Assembly: GCA_004297335.1 (NCBI GenBank)
Contig: SCUD01000010.1
Location: 1-64,000, forward strand
From: Gammaproteobacteria bacterium
GTDB lineage: Bacteria > Pseudomonadota > Gammaproteobacteria > Steroidobacterales > Steroidobacteraceae
DNA length: 64,000 nt
Direction: 5' to 3'
Shown here: one piece after another, positions 7,678 through 17,267 of the stretch
Position numbering within the stretch: the first letter of the stretch is position 1
Layout of the letters: the number at the start of each line of letters is the position of its first letter
Position numbers and translations under genes: made by a program
The notes under the pieces: model-generated
Told to the model about the DNA's origin: nothing
Databases searched by the model: none
The model's input: the letters and a program-made list of their open reading frames with translations, nothing else

Positions 7678-10323
7678 ATGAGCTGGAAACTGCGTGTCCT
7701 CATACCGGCACTGCTGCTCGCGCCACAGGCTGCCTTCGGGCTTGGGCTGGGCGAGATCCGGCTGTCCTCATCCCTGAATGAACCGCTGACAGCGGAGATC
7801 GACCTCGTGGCGGCCACGCCGGAAGAGCTGTCCACGCTGCAGGCGAAGCTGGCGGCGCGGGAACTCTTCCAGCGCTACGGCCTCGATCGTCCGGCCTGGC
7901 TCGATTCGCTGGAGTTCCGGGTCGGACATGGGCGGGACGGCCAGGGAGTCCTGCTGGTCCGGTCGCGAGATCCGATCGCCGAGCCTTTCGTGACCTTCCT
8001 GGTCGACGTGAGCTGGCCGCGCGGCCACCTGCTGCGGGAATACACGGTCCTGCTGGACCCGCCGGTATTCGCACCGCCCTCAGCGGCGGTCGCGGCGGCA
8101 CCGGTGGTCGCACCGCGCAGCGAGGCGCCCGCCCCGCAACAGCCCGAAACCAGTGAGCCACCGCCGGCCGCTGAAGCCCGACCGGCGGCTGCCGCCGAGG
8201 ATTCATCGGTCTATCGCGTGCAGCGTGGCGATACGCTGTACGGGATCGCCGGCACGCTTTCCGGAGGTGGTCGGGCCGCGACCCAGCAGATGGCCATCGC
8301 CCTGTTCCAATCCAATCCCGCGGCTTTCAACGGCAACATCAACCTGTTGCGCGCCGGTTCGATCCTGAGGGTCCCGGCGGCCGACGACGTGGCCGCGGTG
8401 GGGCCGGCGGATGCCGCGGCCGAGATCAGCCGCCAGACAGCCGCCTGGCGTGATCAGTCCGCGGTGCCAGAGGAGGGCCGCCTCCGCCTGGTGACCCCGC
8501 CGGAGGAAGCGGCGGCGACGGCCCCCGGCGCTCCGGCAACCCAGGCGGATGCCGAAGGGCGGGTCGGAGAGCTGCAGCGTGAGGTGGACGAGCAGCGTCG
8601 CCTGCTGGAAGTCCGGAACCAGGAGCTTGCGGACCTGCAGCGACAACTGGCCGAAGCGCGGGCCGGACGCACGGGCGAGGGTGAGGCCCCAGCGGAACCG
8701 GAACCGGCGGCGGAGGCCCTGACTCCGGCGACGGAGGCACAGGTCGCTCCCGAGGACGATGCGGGCGCACCGGCGCCGGCACCGGCAGCTCCCGCGGGGC
8801 CGAAGGACAAGCCAGCGGCTGTACCGCCTGCCGCGGAAAAGCCCTCGTTCTTCGCCCGGCTGACCGAGAACTGGCTGATCGTGCTCGGCGCGGCGGCACT
8901 GCTGCTCGGTGGCCTGCTGGGCTATGGCTACGTCCGCCGGCGGCGCGAGGAGGATCTGGACGAGGCGCTCAAGGGTTTCGATGTGCCGGCTACCGCGCCG
9001 GTACCGAGCGAGACGATGCGCCTGCGAGCCCTGGCCACGGGTGCGGGCGCCGCAGCCGCCACTCCCGAGGTGGGCCAGGACATCGTGGTCGAGGAGCGCG
9101 TCCCGGCCGGGCGCCAGCCTGAGTCCGAGCGCCCGCGCCCGGCGGTCCACGACGAGACCATCAGCGCGGAGGCCGCGCTGGACCTGGACCAGGCCGATCC
9201 GCTGGCTGAGGCCGATTTCCACATGGCCTATGGCCTGTACGACCAGGCCGCGGACCTGATCCGGCTGGCGCTGCGCAACGAACCGGACCGCACGGACCTG
9301 AAACTGAAGCTCGCCGAGGTGCATTTCGTGGCTGGCGATGCCAGCCAGTTCCTGCAGGTTGCGCGTGATCTGCACAAGTCGATCGATGCGAGTGCGGATT
9401 GGGACCGCATCGTGATCATGGGGCGCCAGATCGCTCCGGACGATCCGCTGTTCGAGGGCGCCATGTCTGGCGGGGGCGGAGTCGATCTCAGCCTGGAGGG
9501 TGGTGAGAACCGGGTCGACCTCGAGCTCCTCTCCGCTCCGGACGGGGACGGCGGCCTCGATATCGATTTTGGCGAGGCGCTGGCCCACGACGATTCCAGC
9601 ACCCCGACCGGTGAAGTCGAGGAGATCCATCTGGATCTGGGTGATGCGACGATGCCGCCGGGCGCGATCACCAAGGAAATACCGCGGGCTGCGAGCCCCG
9701 GTACCGTCGAGATGCCGACCATCGAGATGCCGATTGCGGATTCGACGACAGTCGAGTCGCGCATACCGGGGTTGTCGATCGATGACACCCTGCAGGAGCG
9801 CTTCCGGCAGCCTGAACCGGGACGGGCGCAGACGGGCACGGATGCGACGGCGGAGATGGCCATCGACGACCTCGGCCTCGACCTCAGTGAGCTGCCGGAT
9901 GCGCTCGATGACGACCGGACCCGGATCACGCGGGGCAGTGATGCCACCCGCCAGACACCGGTCCCCGACCCGGAGCACACCTCGCTGCTGCCGGAGATGG
10001 ACTTCGAGGGAACCGCGATGCTGCCGGCGCTGGATGGCGGCAGCCAGCCGGATGTCGACTTCGATGTCGGGGCCGATCTGACCCGCCCGGCATCCGACGC
10101 CACGGCGACCGAGCGCATGGCGTTCGAGGACCTGCCGGGGCTCGGTGATCTGGATCCGGTGACGATGAGCGAGGTGGGCACCAAGCTCGATCTCGCGCGG
10201 GCCTACATGGACATGGGTGATCCGGAAGGGGCCCGCAGCATCCTGCAGGAAGTGCTGGCCGAGGGCAGCGTCTCGCAGAAGACGGAGGCACGGCGGCTGA
10301 TCGATTCGCTTCCTGGCGCGTGA
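7678..10323 (+). CDS. fimV: FimV-type polar peptidoglycan-binding hub protein
   Basis: The protein has 881 aa. Order of parts: signal peptide (ALLLAPQAAFGLGLGE), the FimV N-terminal domain (about 20-125), a Pro/Ala linker, a periplasmic LysM domain (about 177-235, YRVQRGDTLYGIAG), a coiled coil (about 285-330), one transmembrane helix near 400 (WLIVLGAAALLLGGLLGYGY), then a long acidic cytoplasmic region with TPR-like repeats. It closes with the conserved FimV C-terminal motif (KLDLARAYMDMGDPEGARSIL). FimV organises the cell pole and supports type IV pili and type II secretion. It sits in the classical aroC-fimV-truA-accD block, and its stop overlaps the truA GTG. Its function probably links with the FimX-like gene at the window start. 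Confidence 0.93.
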   Translation: MSWKLRVLIPALLLAPQAAFGLGLGEIRLSSSLNEPLTAEIDLVAATPEELSTLQAKLAARELFQRYGLDRPAWLDSLEFRVGHGRDGQGVLLVRSRDPIAEPFVTFLVDVSWPRGHLLREYTVLLDPPVFAPPSAAVAAAPVVAPRSEAPAPQQPETSEPPPAAEARPAAAAEDSSVYRVQRGDTLYGIAGTLSGGGRAATQQMAIALFQSNPAAFNGNINLLRAGSILRVPAADDVAAVGPADAAAEISRQTAAWRDQSAVPEEGRLRLVTPPEEAAATAPGAPATQADAEGRVGELQREVDEQRRLLEVRNQELADLQRQLAEARAGRTGEGEAPAEPEPAAEALTPATEAQVAPEDDAGAPAPAPAAPAGPKDKPAAVPPAAEKPSFFARLTENWLIVLGAAALLLGGLLGYGYVRRRREEDLDEALKGFDVPATAPVPSETMRLRALATGAGAAAATPEVGQDIVVEERVPAGRQPESERPRPAVHDETISAEAALDLDQADPLAEADFHMAYGLYDQAADLIRLALRNEPDRTDLKLKLAEVHFVAGDASQFLQVARDLHKSIDASADWDRIVIMGRQIAPDDPLFEGAMSGGGGVDLSLEGGENRVDLELLSAPDGDGGLDIDFGEALAHDDSSTPTGEVEEIHLDLGDATMPPGAITKEIPRAASPGTVEMPTIEMPIADSTTVESRIPGLSIDDTLQERFRQPEPGRAQTGTDATAEMAIDDLGLDLSELPDALDDDRTRITRGSDATRQTPVPDPEHTSLLPEMDFEGTAMLPALDGGSQPDVDFDVGADLTRPASDATATERMAFEDLPGLGDLDPVTMSEVGTKLDLARAYMDMGDPEGARSILQEVLAEGSVSQKTEARRLIDSLPGA

Positions 10324-11147
10324 GCGGGGCGTCGCGGCGCATTGCCGTAGGCGTCGAGTACGACGGCACGCGCTACGCCGGGTGGCAGGCCCAGCGCGAG
10401 CGCCTGACCGTGCAGGCGGAGGTCGAGCGCGCGCTGGGAGCCGTGGCAGCACACCCGGTCACCGTCGTCTGCGCCGGCCGCACGGACGCCGGTGTCCATG
10501 CGAGCGGACAGGTCGCTCATTTCGATACCAGCGCCGTGCGCCCGCTGCACGGCTGGGTACTGGGTGCCAACCGCCATCTGCCGACGGACGTTGCCCTGCG
10601 CTGGGCCGCGTCCGTCGCCGATGATTTCCACGCGCGCTACAGTGCCATCGCCCGCACCTATCGTTACCTGATCCTGCACAGCCGTACCCGGCCGGTGCTG
10701 CTGCACGCACGGGTCTGCCACGTGCGCGCGCCGCTCGATGCTCCCCGCATGCACGAGGCCGCGCAGGCCCTCGTGGGCGAACACGATTTCTCGGCGTTTC
10801 GCAGCGCCGATTGCCAGGCACCGAGCGCCGTGCGGCGGCTGGAGGCGATCCAGGTGCTCGCGCACGGACCGTTCGTCACGATCGAAGTGACGGCCAACGC
10901 CTTCCTGCACCACATGGTGCGCAACATCGCCGGAGCCCTGCTCGCCGTCGGTGCCGGTGACCGGCCGCCGGCCTGGGTTGCCACGGTGCTGGCCGGGCGG
11001 GATCGCGGCCACGGCGGCATCACAGCGCCGGCGGCCGGCCTGTATCTGGTTGACGTACGCTACCCGGACAACGTGCGCCTGCCCGACCTTGCCGGGCTGC
11101 AGCCATCGGCTATGATCGCTGGACTGATCGCAGGGTGGACGCAGTGA
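10320..11147 (+). CDS. truA: tRNA pseudouridine(38-40) synthase TruA
   Basis: The protein has 275 aa and isomerises uridines 38-40 in the anticodon arm of many tRNAs. The catalytic aspartate is Asp56 in [18 protein letters not shown]. Other family motifs are [14 protein letters not shown] and [20 protein letters not shown]. The GTG start overlaps the fimV TGA by 4 nt (GTGA), and its own stop overlaps the accD start the same way, so fimV-truA-accD look translationally coupled. Confidence 0.96.
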   Translation: MSGASRRIAVGVEYDGTRYAGWQAQRERLTVQAEVERALGAVAAHPVTVVCAGRTDAGVHASGQVAHFDTSAVRPLHGWVLGANRHLPTDVALRWAASVADDFHARYSAIARTYRYLILHSRTRPVLLHARVCHVRAPLDAPRMHEAAQALVGEHDFSAFRSADCQAPSAVRRLEAIQVLAHGPFVTIEVTANAFLHHMVRNIAGALLAVGAGDRPPAWVATVLAGRDRGHGGITAPAAGLYLVDVRYPDNVRLPDLAGLQPSAMIAGLIAGWTQ

Positions 11148-12004
11148 CCTGGTTCGAGAAGATCATCCCGTCGCGTATCACCACGGAGCGCCGCACGCGC
11201 TCCGTGCCGCAGGGCCTGTGGATGAAGTGCCCGGCCTGTGACTCGGTGCTGTATCGCCCGGAAGTCGAGCGCAACCTGCAGGTGTGCCCGAAGTGCTCGC
11301 ATCACCTGCGGATCGGCGCCCGGGAGCGACTGGCGCGTTTTCTGGACGCCGACGACGCGACCGAAATCGCCGCCGGGATCAACCCCGGCGATCCGCTGCG
11401 GTTTCGCGACAGCCGGCGCTACAGCGATCGGCTGGTCGCTGCGCAGAAGGCCGTGGGCGAGCACGACGCCTTCATCGTGATCGCTGGCCGGGTCGAGGGC
11501 ATCGAGGTCGTCGCCGGCGCCTTCGAATTCGCCTTCATGGGTGGATCCATGGGTTCGGCCGTCGGTGAGCGCTTCGTGCTCGGTGTCGAGCGTGCGCTCG
11601 CGGAACGCCGACCGGTCATCTGCTTTGCCGCCAGTGGCGGTGCGCGGATGCAGGAGGGCCTGCTGTCGCTGCTGCAGATGGCGAAGACCAGCGCAGCGCT
11701 GGCCGAACTCGCGCGCGCACGCCTGCCGTTCGTGTCCGTGCTCACCGACCCGACGACCGGTGGCGTCTCGGCCAGTATTGCGATGCTGGGCGACGTCAAT
11801 ATCGCCGAGCCACGCGCACTGATCGGATTTGCCGGCCCCCGCGTGATCCAGCAGACCGTGCGGGAAACATTGCCGGAGGGCTTCCAGCGCAGCGAATTCC
11901 TGCTCGAGCACGGCGCGCTCGACCTGATCGTCGACCGACGCGATCTGCGCGTGCGGATCGCCGCCTTGCTGCGTTTGCTGCTCCGGCTGCCGGCCGCCAG
12001 CTGA
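11144..12004 (+). CDS. accD: Acetyl-CoA carboxylase carboxyltransferase subunit beta
   Basis: The protein has 286 aa. With AccA it transfers CO2 from carboxybiotin to acetyl-CoA, giving malonyl-CoA. The N-terminal four-cysteine zinc ribbon is intact (Cys29, Cys32, Cys48, Cys51 in CPACD and CPKC), followed by the crotonase-fold carboxyltransferase domain with [12 protein letters not shown] and TTGGVSAS. I chose the GTG at 11144 (TWFEKIIPS), which overlaps the truA stop; a GTG at 11135 would add three residues. It is followed by folC, the usual accD-folC pair. Confidence 0.96.
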   Translation: MTWFEKIIPSRITTERRTRSVPQGLWMKCPACDSVLYRPEVERNLQVCPKCSHHLRIGARERLARFLDADDATEIAAGINPGDPLRFRDSRRYSDRLVAAQKAVGEHDAFIVIAGRVEGIEVVAGAFEFAFMGGSMGSAVGERFVLGVERALAERRPVICFAASGGARMQEGLLSLLQMAKTSAALAELARARLPFVSVLTDPTTGGVSASIAMLGDVNIAEPRALIGFAGPRVIQQTVRETLPEGFQRSEFLLEHGALDLIVDRRDLRVRIAALLRLLLRLPAAS

Positions 12005-12041
12005 CGACGATGGCCTGGCCGGCCTGCTCCCGCGGGGTTCC

Positions 12042-13313
12042 GTGAGATTCCCGACGCTGCCTGCCTGGCTCGCGTGGCAGGAAGCCGGGTACCCGCTCCA
12101 GATGGACCTCGGGCTCGAGCGCATTGCTGCCGTCCACCGGAGGCTCGGACTGGCGCGCCCACCGGTGGTCCTGACCATTGGCGGCACCAACGGCAAGGGC
12201 TCCGTCGTGGCGACTATCGAGGCCATGCTGTTGGCCGGTGGCTATGAGACCGGCCTGTTCACGTCGCCGCACCTGCGGCGCTACAACGAGCGCATCCGGG
12301 TGCGTGGCCGGGCAGTGGATGACCTGCTGCTGGTCGAGGCTTTCGCGCGCATCGACGCTGCGCGCGGCGACCTGGCCCTGACCTTCTTCGAGTGGAACAC
12401 GCTGGCGGCACTCGTCTGTTTCGCCTGGGAGCGGGTCGAGGTGGCGGTGCTCGAGGTGGGCCTGGGCGGGCGCCTCGATGCCGTCAATGTCCTCGATGCG
12501 GACGTCGCGGCCGTGGTTTCGGTCGGCCTCGATCACCAGGAGTGGCTCGGCCACAGCCTCGATGAAATCGGCGCCGAGAAGGCCGGCATCTTCCGGCGCG
12601 ACCGGCCGGCGATCTTCGGTGCCCGGAGCCTGTCCCCCGGTCTCGTCCGGGCCGCCGATGCGCGCGGTGCGCGCCTGCGACGGCTCGGTGTCGATTTCGA
12701 CTTCGTCGAGCGACCTGACGGCTGGGACTACGTGGGACTTGGCTCGCGCCGCCGGGAATTGCCGCTGCCGACACTCGCTGGTGCACACCAGCTTGGCAAT
12801 GCGGCCACCGCGCTCGCAGTGCTCGAGGCGGTGGAGCCGACTTTACTGGTTCCAGACGCTGCGGTGCGAGCGGGACTCACCGGCGTGCGCCTCGCCGGGC
12901 GCTTCCAGTGCCTGCGGGCGCACGATCGGGACTGGATCCTCGACGTGGCGCACAACCCGGATGCCGCGCAAGCCCTCACCGCCAGCCTCGCCGCGCGCCC
13001 GGTCGCCGGACGTACGCTGGCGGTGTGCGGAATCCTTGCGGACAAGGACATGGATGGCATCGTCGCCGCGGTTGCACCACAGGTCCAGGACTGGACAGTG
13101 GTCACTCCCGACAGCCCGCGCGCGCGGGCCGCTCCTGAACTCGCGGCCCGGGTCGCGGCCCTGTGCCCAGGGGCGGCCGTGGGCGTGGCCGCGAGCGTAT
13201 CGGCGGGCTGTATGCGGGCGCTGTCGCGGACCGCGGGCAGCGACCGGATCCTGGTCTTCGGATCGTTTCACACCGTGGGACCGGCACTCGATTGGCTGGG
13301 TTGCGAGCCTTGA
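12042..13313 (+). CDS. folC: Bifunctional dihydrofolate synthase / folylpolyglutamate synthase
   Basis: The protein has 423 aa and belongs to the Mur ligase superfamily. It joins glutamate to dihydropteroate and extends the gamma-glutamyl tail of folates. The ATP loop reads IGGTNGKGSVVATIEAML; GLGGRLDAVN and the C-terminal ligase domain (WILDVAHNPDAAQAL) are clear. The GTG start follows accD by 37 nt. The order accD-folC-dedD-cvpA-purF is the standard gammaproteobacterial block. Confidence 0.95.
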   Translation: MRFPTLPAWLAWQEAGYPLQMDLGLERIAAVHRRLGLARPPVVLTIGGTNGKGSVVATIEAMLLAGGYETGLFTSPHLRRYNERIRVRGRAVDDLLLVEAFARIDAARGDLALTFFEWNTLAALVCFAWERVEVAVLEVGLGGRLDAVNVLDADVAAVVSVGLDHQEWLGHSLDEIGAEKAGIFRRDRPAIFGARSLSPGLVRAADARGARLRRLGVDFDFVERPDGWDYVGLGSRRRELPLPTLAGAHQLGNAATALAVLEAVEPTLLVPDAAVRAGLTGVRLAGRFQCLRAHDRDWILDVAHNPDAAQALTASLAARPVAGRTLAVCGILADKDMDGIVAAVAPQVQDWTVVTPDSPRARAAPELAARVAALCPGAAVGVAASVSAGCMRALSRTAGSDRILVFGSFHTVGPALDWLGCEP

Positions 13314-13327
13314 GCGCGCCGCGCGTT

Positions 13328-13333
13328 TAGAAT
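13328..13333 (+). promoter_or_regulatory. -10-like TAGAAT directly before dedD
   Basis: TAGAAT ends 6 nt before the dedD GTG, so transcription would start at or next to the start codon. There is no convincing -35. The same 6-nt arrangement recurs at 15979-15984 and 47029-47034. Confidence 0.35.
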
Positions 13334-13339
13334 GCCCCC

Positions 13340-13867
13340 GTGGATATCCGTCTGCGCGAGCGCCTGATCGGCGCGCTGGTTCTGGTCGTCGTGGTCGTGC
13401 TGCTGGTGCCAGCGGTGCTGACCGGGCGCGCCCCCGTGCCGGAGACTGCCCCGGAGCCGGAGCCAGCCGGCATCGAGATCGTGCTCGATGCGACGCCGGC
13501 GCCGGCCCTGGAACAGCCGGTACCGGAACCAGAGCTGCCGGCCGCACCCGAACCTTCGCCGACGCCCGCCGAGGTGCCGGCCGTCCCCCCGTCGTTGCCG
13601 GCCGAGCCGGAGGCCGAAGCGCCCGCGGCGCCGCCGCCGGCCTACGCCGTGCAGCTCGGTGCATTCAAGACGCGGGGCCGGGCGGATGAGTGGGTCAGCG
13701 AGCTGCGCGACCAGGGCTATTCCGCGTTTGTATTCGAATATCGGGCCGGTGGCCAGGTCCTCTACCGCGTACGCGTCGGGCCGGAGAGCGACCGGAGTCG
13801 CGCGCAGGCCCTGGCCGAACGCCTGCGCAAGGCCGGTCACACCGCAGTCGTCGCACCGCATCCGTGA
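13340..13867 (+). CDS. dedD: SPOR domain cell-division protein (DedD-like)
   Basis: The protein has 175 aa. A short cytoplasmic start is followed by a transmembrane helix (about 12-28, ALVLVVVVVLLVPAVL), a Pro/Ala/Glu-rich periplasmic linker (about 30-97) and a C-terminal SPOR domain (about 100-173, AYAVQLGAFKTRGRADEWV). SPOR domains bind denuded glycan at the septum, and E. coli DedD has this layout and this position between folC and cvpA. The GTG start lies 6 nt after a TAGAAT box, leaving no room for a Shine-Dalgarno sequence if that box is the promoter. Confidence 0.88.
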   Translation: MDIRLRERLIGALVLVVVVVLLVPAVLTGRAPVPETAPEPEPAGIEIVLDATPAPALEQPVPEPELPAAPEPSPTPAEVPAVPPSLPAEPEAEAPAAPPPAYAVQLGAFKTRGRADEWVSELRDQGYSAFVFEYRAGGQVLYRVRVGPESDRSRAQALAERLRKAGHTAVVAPHP

Positions 13868-13933
13868 CCGGCGGCGCGGCGAGGCCAGTCGCGATCGGCT
13901 AGAATGCGGGCGCCGCAGTGGGAGCCTGAGCTG

Positions 13934-14443
13934 ATGTACGGCGCCGATTACCTGTTCACGATCATCCTGCTGGTGTCCCTGGTCCTGGGAGCGCTGCGGG
14001 GTTTCATCCGCGAGTCCATCTCGCTGCTGACCTGGCTCGTGGGCCTGTGGCTGGCCTGGCGTTTCAGCTACCTGCTGCATCCGTGGCTGGGCGGCACGCT
14101 GGCCGAGCCAGGCGTGCGCGAATGGGCCGGGCGCATCGCCGTGCTGTTCCTGGTCCTGCTGGTGGGTACCGCGATCGGGGTCATCGCCGCTCATTATGCG
14201 AAGCGCGCGGCCGGGCTGCGCGCGATCGACCGCGTGCTTGGCAGCCTGTTCGGCCTGCTGCGCGGCGTGATCGTGATCGGCCTGCTGGTGGTCGCCGGCC
14301 GGGCAGTGAATCTCGACGGCGAGGAGTGGTGGAGCCGCACGCGCTCGATGCCGGTGGCCGAGACGGTGGCGAACTGGCTCGAACGCTACGCCGAGCCATC
14401 GGCGCGGGAACTCCTGGAACAGGTCCGGGACGACGGGCGCTGA
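13934..14443 (+). CDS. cvpA: CvpA family inner-membrane protein
   Basis: The protein has 169 aa with four hydrophobic helices, typical of CvpA. The family is needed for colicin V production and for envelope stress tolerance, but its molecular role is uncertain. The conserved core [25 protein letters not shown] is split across the first two helices. I chose the ATG giving [11 protein letters not shown]; the frame extends ten codons upstream without family likeness. It precedes purF by 4 nt, as in E. coli, and the two are surely co-transcribed. Confidence 0.92.
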   Translation: MYGADYLFTIILLVSLVLGALRGFIRESISLLTWLVGLWLAWRFSYLLHPWLGGTLAEPGVREWAGRIAVLFLVLLVGTAIGVIAAHYAKRAAGLRAIDRVLGSLFGLLRGVIVIGLLVVAGRAVNLDGEEWWSRTRSMPVAETVANWLERYAEPSARELLEQVRDDGR

Positions 14444-14447
14444 GCCG

Positions 14448-15956
14448 ATGTGTGGCATCGTCGGCATCGTCGGAACCGCGCCGGTCAACCAGCGGATCTA
14501 TGATGCATTGACCGTGCTGCAGCACCGCGGCCAGGACGCCGCGGGCATCATGACCCTGGACGGTGGTGCGCTGCACGTGCGCAAGGATGCGGGCCTGGTG
14601 CAGGACGTCTTCCAGCGGCGCCACATGCTGCAGCTCGAGGGCAATGCGGGCATCGGTCACGTGCGCTACCCGACGGCCGGCAGCGATTCCGTCGACGAGG
14701 CGCAGCCGTTCTACGTGAATGCGCCCTTCGGCATCGGACTGGGCCACAACGGCAACCTGACCAACGCCGGTGAGCTGGCCCATGCGCTCACAGCCGAGGA
14801 ACATCGCCACCTGAACACGCGCTCCGACTCCGAGGTGCTGCTGAACGTGTTCGCGAGCGAGCTGCAGCGTGCCAGCGTCGCCCGGCCCGCGGCGGCGGAC
14901 CTGTTCCGGGCGCTCGAGGCCGTGTTCCGCCGTTGCCGCGGCGGTTATGCGGTCGTGGCCCTCGTGGTCGGGCAGGGTATCGTCGGGTTTCGCGACCCGA
15001 ACGGCATCCGCCCGCTGGTGCTCGGCCGCCGCGACTCCCCGCGCGGCCCCGAGTGGATGCTGGCCTCGGAAAGCGTCGCCCTCGACATGCTGGGCTTCAG
15101 GCGGGTCCGTGACGTGGCGCCGGGGGAGGCGATCTTCGTGGACCTGCAGGGCCGGCTGCAGTCGCGCCAGTGCGTACCGAGCCCGCGCCACGCGCCGTGC
15201 ATCTTCGAGTACGTGTATTTTGCGCGGCCGGACTCGATCATCGACAACATCTCGGTGCACAAGGCCCGGATGCGCATGGGCGAGAAGCTGGCCGAGAAGA
15301 TTGCCCGGCTGCACCCGGAGCCCGACATCGACGTCGTGATCCCGATCCCCGACACGAGCCGCACCAGCGCGCTGCAGCTCGCGCTGGCGCTCGGCCTCAA
15401 GTACCGCGAGGGCTTTGTCAAGAACCGCTATATCGGGCGCACCTTCATCATGCCCGGGCAAGCCGAGCGCCGGCGCTCGGTGCGCGGCAAGCTGAATGCG
15501 ATCGACCTCGAATTCCGCGGCCGCAGCGTCCTGCTGGTGGACGACTCGATCGTCCGCGGCACGACCTCGGCGCAGATCATCGAGCTGGCGCGCGAGGCCG
15601 GGGCGCGCAAGGTCGGCTTTGCCTCGGCAGCCCCGCCGGTACGCTTCCCGAACGTGTACGGCATCGACATGCCGGTGGCCAGCGAGCTGATCGCCGCGGG
15701 CCACAGCGAGGACGAGATCGCCGGGATCATCGGCGCTGACTGGCTGGTCTACCAGGATCTCGGTGACCTGGTCGCCGCCTGCCGGCATGACGATGCGCAC
15801 ATCGTCGAGTTCGATACTTCGTGTTTTTCCGGGCAGTACGTCACCGGGGACGTCACCCCGGAGTACCTGGCCAGGCTCGAACTCGAGCGCTCCGACGGAG
15901 TGCGCGCGCAGCGGCTGCTCGACCTGCAGGGCGGCCGCACCGCCCGCGCCGGATGA
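14448..15956 (+). CDS. purF: Amidophosphoribosyltransferase
   Basis: The protein has 502 aa, close to the E. coli length of 505. It catalyses the committed purine step, PRPP plus glutamine giving 5-phosphoribosylamine. The N-terminal nucleophile Cys2 (MCGIVGIVG) marks the glutaminase domain (1 to about 230). The PRTase domain has the PRPP loop [18 protein letters not shown]. The start must be this ATG because Cys2 has to become N-terminal. It follows cvpA closely. Confidence 0.97.
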   Translation: MCGIVGIVGTAPVNQRIYDALTVLQHRGQDAAGIMTLDGGALHVRKDAGLVQDVFQRRHMLQLEGNAGIGHVRYPTAGSDSVDEAQPFYVNAPFGIGLGHNGNLTNAGELAHALTAEEHRHLNTRSDSEVLLNVFASELQRASVARPAAADLFRALEAVFRRCRGGYAVVALVVGQGIVGFRDPNGIRPLVLGRRDSPRGPEWMLASESVALDMLGFRRVRDVAPGEAIFVDLQGRLQSRQCVPSPRHAPCIFEYVYFARPDSIIDNISVHKARMRMGEKLAEKIARLHPEPDIDVVIPIPDTSRTSALQLALALGLKYREGFVKNRYIGRTFIMPGQAERRRSVRGKLNAIDLEFRGRSVLLVDDSIVRGTTSAQIIELAREAGARKVGFASAAPPVRFPNVYGIDMPVASELIAAGHSEDEIAGIIGADWLVYQDLGDLVAACRHDDAHIVEFDTSCFSGQYVTGDVTPEYLARLELERSDGVRAQRLLDLQGGRTARAG

Positions 15957-15978
15957 CGGAAACCGGGGCTCGCCGGGT

Positions 15979-15984
15979 TAGAAT
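15979..15984 (+). promoter_or_regulatory. -10-like TAGAAT directly before the receiver-kinase gene
   Basis: TAGAAT ends 6 nt before the ATG at 15991, predicting a leaderless transcript. No convincing -35 is seen at 16-18 nt. Confidence 0.35.
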
Positions 15985-15990
15985 CAACGC

Positions 15991-17259
15991 ATGAGCGTCC
16001 GGGTACTGATCATCGATGACCAGGAGCCGTACCGGCGGTTGCTGGCCCAGCATGTGAGCACTGGGTTCGAGGGGCCGACGATCGTTGAATACGATCCGGT
16101 CGCCCGCGGGCCGCTGCCGGCTGATTTCGCCGGCAGCGCCTACGATGCGGTGCTGCTCGACGATTCGCCGGGCGGCGGCAGCGGCCTGGACTGGCTGCGC
16201 GACCTCTGCCGGCGTCACGATTTTCCGCCGGTCATCTACCTGCTGTCGGAGCCGACCCCGGCAGCGTGCGACGCGGCGCTCGCGGCCGGGGCGATGGCCT
16301 GCCTGTCGAAGCGCAAGATCGACCACGGCGAGCTGATTGCCGCGCTGCGCGCCGCTCCGGCTCGCCGCGGCCAGGCGGTGCCGCCGGCGGTGCGCCCGGA
16401 AGAACCCCGGCGCGACGCGCGCTTCGGCGACCTGGTGGTCCGTGGCTATCGCTGTGTCAACCTGCTCGTGGAGACACCGGCCTCCTCGGTGTATCTCGCG
16501 ATCAACGAGCGCGACGGCTCGCAGGTCGTGCTCAAGGTGCTGCGCCAGCCGCCGGAGAGTGCCGCGGGTGCCGCCACTTTTGACCGGTTCCTGCGCGAAT
16601 ACCAGATCGCCGCAGCGATCGTGCACCCGAATGTCGTGCGCATCCATGACTTCGGCGTCAGCGACGACCAGGCCTTCATCGTGATGGAGTACTTCCCGCT
16701 GGGTGACCTGCGGGCACAGATCAAGGCCGGAATCACGCCGCTGCAGGCGCTGCGCTACCTGCGCCAGATGGCCGAGGCGCTGAAGGTGCTGCATTCGGCT
16801 GGCGTGCTGCATCGCGATCTCAAGCCGGGCAACGTGATGCTGCGCGACGAGTCCTCGGTCGTATTGATCGACTATGGCCTGTCCAAGCAGCTCGAGCTGG
16901 ATGCCGCGATCACCGACAGTGGCGCGATCTTCGGTACGCCGTATTACATGAGCCCGGAGCAGGGCCATGGCCGCGAGACCGACGAACGCAGCGATATCTA
17001 CAGCCTCGGGGTCATCTTCTACGAGATGCTGATGCGCCGTAAGCCGTATGTCGCCGGCACCTCGATGCAGGTCATCTACAAGCACGCGAACTCGCCCCTG
17101 CCGGAGCTGCCCGCCGAGCTCAAGCGCTTCGAGCCGATCCTGTACAACTGCATCGCCAAGGATCCGCAGCGCCGCTACGCGAGCGCGGACCGGCTGGTCG
17201 ATGCCGTCCGGGAGCTGGAGCGCGACGAGACCGAGCGCGCGGCGAACCGGCGCGGCTGA
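15991..17259 (+). CDS. Receiver-domain Ser/Thr protein kinase fusion
   Basis: The protein has 422 aa. Residues 1 to about 122 form a two-component receiver domain with acidic pair Asp9-Asp10, phospho-acceptor Asp57 (VLLDDSP) and Lys107 (CLSKRK). Residues about 145-415 form a Hanks-type kinase: Lys182 (VVLKVL), HRDLKPGN (Asp276), DYG in place of DFG (Asp294) and SPE in place of APE. The glycine-rich loop is poor (VETPASSVYLA), with no GxGxxG. There is no transmembrane segment, so the kinase is cytosolic, unlike most bacterial PASTA-type kinases. Activity is likely gated by phosphorelay to Asp57, but this is inference. No partner histidine kinase or phosphatase lies nearby. Confidence 0.85.
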   Translation: MSVRVLIIDDQEPYRRLLAQHVSTGFEGPTIVEYDPVARGPLPADFAGSAYDAVLLDDSPGGGSGLDWLRDLCRRHDFPPVIYLLSEPTPAACDAALAAGAMACLSKRKIDHGELIAALRAAPARRGQAVPPAVRPEEPRRDARFGDLVVRGYRCVNLLVETPASSVYLAINERDGSQVVLKVLRQPPESAAGAATFDRFLREYQIAAAIVHPNVVRIHDFGVSDDQAFIVMEYFPLGDLRAQIKAGITPLQALRYLRQMAEALKVLHSAGVLHRDLKPGNVMLRDESSVVLIDYGLSKQLELDAAITDSGAIFGTPYYMSPEQGHGRETDERSDIYSLGVIFYEMLMRRKPYVAGTSMQVIYKHANSPLPELPAELKRFEPILYNCIAKDPQRRYASADRLVDAVRELERDETERAANRRG

Positions 17260-17267
17260 GGGTCCGG

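Noticed and set aside
8203-10452. A 749-codon minus-strand frame across fimV
   Set aside because: No recognisable domains; the plus-strand FimV with signal peptide, LysM and TPR explains the region.
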